DNA from: Clostridia bacterium
GTDB lineage: Bacteria > Bacillota > Clostridia > Christensenellales > Maliibacteriaceae
Assembly (NCBI GenBank): GCA_017935825.1
Contig: JAGBGW010000234.1
Span: forward strand, 1-6,326
Direction: 5' to 3'
DNA length: 6,326 nt
Positions 5,706-6,326 of this stretch are shown piece by piece. Positions within the stretch are counted from its first letter, which is position 1. Each line of letters opens with the position of its first letter. The notes beneath the pieces are model-generated. The model saw only the letters and a list, made by a program, of their open reading frames with translations, ran no database searches and was not told where the DNA came from. The translations under genes and the position numbers were made by a program.

Positions 5706-5911
5706 GCGGCGCACTCCGTAAGGAAGTGCGCCGCAGTTATATTCGCCTATCGGCGAGTGATATTGCTTCGCAGTGATATACGGCTATGCCGTGTGATATT
5801 CGGCTACGCCGAGTTTTTATGGCGAATATAATATCACAAAAGCCGCAGGCTTTTATATCACTTTTGCTGTATGGCAAAAATATCACTGCAAACTTTCGTT
5901 TGCAATATCAC
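5706..5911. repeat. Array of eight dissimilar hairpins joined by GTGATAT / ATATCAC linkers
   Basis: The hairpins are: GCGGCGCACT paired with AGTGCGCCGC (5706-5734); TCGCC-TATC-GGCGA (5743-5756); TGC-TTC-GCA (5764-5772); ACGGC-TAT-GCCGT (5780-5792); TCGGC-TAC-GCCGA (5800-5812); AAAAGCC-GCA-GGCTTTT (5838-5854); TTTTGC-TGTATG-GCAAAA (5862-5879); TGCAAAC-TTTC-GTTTGCA (5887-5904). Left-half linkers are GTTATAT (5736-5742, one mismatch) and GTGATAT (5757, 5773, 5793). Right-half linkers are ATATCAC (5831, 5855, 5880, 5905), the exact reverse complement. TTATATTCGCC (5737-5747) also pairs with GGCGAATATAA (5821-5831). No credible gene lies in it. It is not a CRISPR array: repeats are 7 bases, inverted between halves, and the spacers are self-complementary. 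Confidence 0.9.
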
Positions 5912-5971
5912 TTTGACACACCGAAAAAATGTTATTTGCGGCAAGTTTTATATTCTGTCCATCGTTCCACA

Positions 5972-6002
5972 CGTCGGGACGTTGAGGTCAACCTCCCCTA
6001 CG
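5972..6002. repeat. Short GC-rich palindromic repeat, possibly a truncated relative of the 82-base element
   Basis: CGTC-GG-GACG (5972-5981), GTTGA-GG-TCAAC (5981-5992) and GAGGT-CA-ACCTC (5984-5995) are overlapping palindromes, and the segment ends in CCCCTACG. Read on the minus strand it starts CGTAGGGG and contains GTCCCGACG, similar to CGTAGGG and GTCCCCGACG at 4075-4096. A shared origin with the 82-base element is an inference from these short matches. No gene is seen between 5912 and 6214. Confidence 0.45.
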
Positions 6003-6028
6003 ATTCCTTTTGTATAACTGCATAGAAA

Positions 6029-6038
6029 TTGTATACAA
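6029..6038. promoter_or_regulatory. TTGTATACAA palindrome upstream of MFS3, candidate GntR-family operator
   Basis: A perfect 10-base palindrome with GT...AC half-sites of the kind bound by GntR/FadR-type regulators. It is centred 80 bases upstream of the GTATAC in the MFS3 -10 region. The related TTGTATACTT lies upstream of MFS1. Binding by the regulator encoded at 1787-2461 is inferred from context. Confidence 0.45.
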
Positions 6039-6086
6039 CCATGAGAAAAAATAATACATTTCAGGCGCCTGTTTTTTGCATTGGTA

Positions 6087-6119
6087 TCTTAAAAAACTGC
6101 GGCGGGGGTGGTATACTCA
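6087..6119 (+). promoter_or_regulatory. MFS3 promoter with the shared extended -10 block
   Basis: GGTGGTATACTCA (6107-6119) is identical to the MFS1 block and contains the extended -10 TGGTATACT (6109-6117). TCTTA (6087-6091) lies 20 bases upstream of it, as at MFS1. The -35 region TTAAAA is weak. The predicted start near 6124 leaves a leader of about 90 bases, longer than for the other two transporters. Confidence 0.65.
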
Positions 6120-6165
6120 AACTGGCATATTTTTGGGTAAAAGTATGTCGATAAATTTTGTAAAC

Positions 6166-6183
6166 AGGTCGGGTCACCGACTT
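6166..6183 (+). other. Hairpin in the MFS3 leader
   Basis: AGGTCGG (6166-6172) pairs with CCGACTT (6177-6183) around GTCA, with one G-U pair. It ends 21 bases before the GAGG ribosome binding site, so it does not directly cover it. It may be a regulatory or stabilising 5' hairpin, or simply a small palindrome. Confidence 0.4.
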
Positions 6184-6214
6184 GGAATATATTGAAAAAC
6201 AAACGAGGTTTTGC

Positions 6215-6326
6215 ATGAAATTCTTCAAAGGGCATCCGATTGTCAAACACGATGTGGATGGTACCAAGCACTTTGCGCCGAACGTTTGGCTGCACAACAA
6301 CTTCAACCGTGACATCATGCTCTACG
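6215..6326 (+). CDS. N-terminal fragment of a third MFS transporter paralogue (MFS3, 3' partial)
   Basis: An open frame runs from the ATG at 6215 to the window edge (37 codons). GAGG (6205-6208) lies 6 bases upstream, and GAGGTTTT before the start is identical to the MFS2 ribosome binding region. The protein begins MKFFKGHPIVKH and reaches NNFNRDIMLY, which lines up with NYFNRDALFY at residues 15-24 of MFS1, just before its first membrane segment. With the shared promoter this makes it a third member of the tandem transporter set. The visible part contains only the cytoplasmic N-terminus, which is about 13 residues longer than that of MFS1 before the FNRD motif. The family call therefore rests on the short match and the context. 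Confidence 0.78.
   Translation, partial: MKFFKGHPIVKHDVDGTKHFAPNVWLHNNFNRDIMLY

Noticed and set aside
5706..5911. CRISPR array
   Set aside because: Repeats are only 7 bases, switch to their reverse complement in the second half, and the intervening segments are themselves hairpins of 9-18 bases. No cas gene is nearby.
5913..5918. TTGACA as a -35 box after the array
   Set aside because: No -10 hexamer at 15-19 bases downstream; TATATT at 5949-5954 is 30 bases away.
5786..6025. 79-codon + strand open frame across the hairpin array
   Set aside because: It starts inside a hairpin stem, lacks a ribosome binding site and translates repeat sequence.

Overview
The window looks like a chromosomal segment from an anaerobic Clostridia-type Firmicute, possibly an Oscillospirales-like gut lineage. 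This is an inference from four things: fairly GC-rich coding sequence with AT-rich intergenic spacers, strong Shine-Dalgarno sites, a consensus sigma-A promoter, and dense short palindromic repeats between genes. No taxonomic marker gene is present.

Layout. At the left edge is the C-terminal end of an unrecognised + strand gene (1-270). A bidirectional terminator separates it from the convergent murA gene (323-1600, minus strand), which makes the first committed enzyme of peptidoglycan synthesis. Upstream of murA, also on the minus strand, lies a GntR-family regulator of the FadR/FCD type (1787-2461). Diverging from it is a tandem series of three paralogous major facilitator transporters on the + strand: MFS1 (2724-3971), MFS2 (4450-5688) and the first 37 codons of MFS3 (6215 to the window edge). 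MFS3 is recognised from its ribosome binding site, its promoter and an N-terminal FNRD motif shared with MFS1.

How the genes may work together. Each transporter has its own promoter, and all three promoters carry nearly the same 13-base extended -10 block (GGTGGTATACTCA, or GGTGCTATACTGA for MFS2). The hexamer GTATAC, alone or inside palindromes such as GGTATACC and TTGTATACAA, appears in the gntR promoter and in the MFS1 and MFS3 upstream regions. I saw it nowhere else in the window. The simplest model is a small regulon in which the FCD regulator senses a small metabolite, controls itself and controls a set of related uptake or efflux carriers. The substrate cannot be read from sequence.

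The gaps between the transporters are full of structured repeats. Between MFS1 and MFS2 there is an intact terminator, a nested hairpin, an 82-base element with 11-base terminal inverted repeats, and a CATCCCGAGCGAAGTCG-type hairpin repeat. Between MFS2 and MFS3 there is a striking array of eight hairpins, all of different sequence. They are separated by the constant heptamer GTGATAT in the left half and by its reverse complement ATATCAC in the right half. This array begins exactly where the MFS2 terminator, identical to the MFS1 terminator for 14 bases after the stop codon, loses its second arm. The array is the most unusual object in the window.
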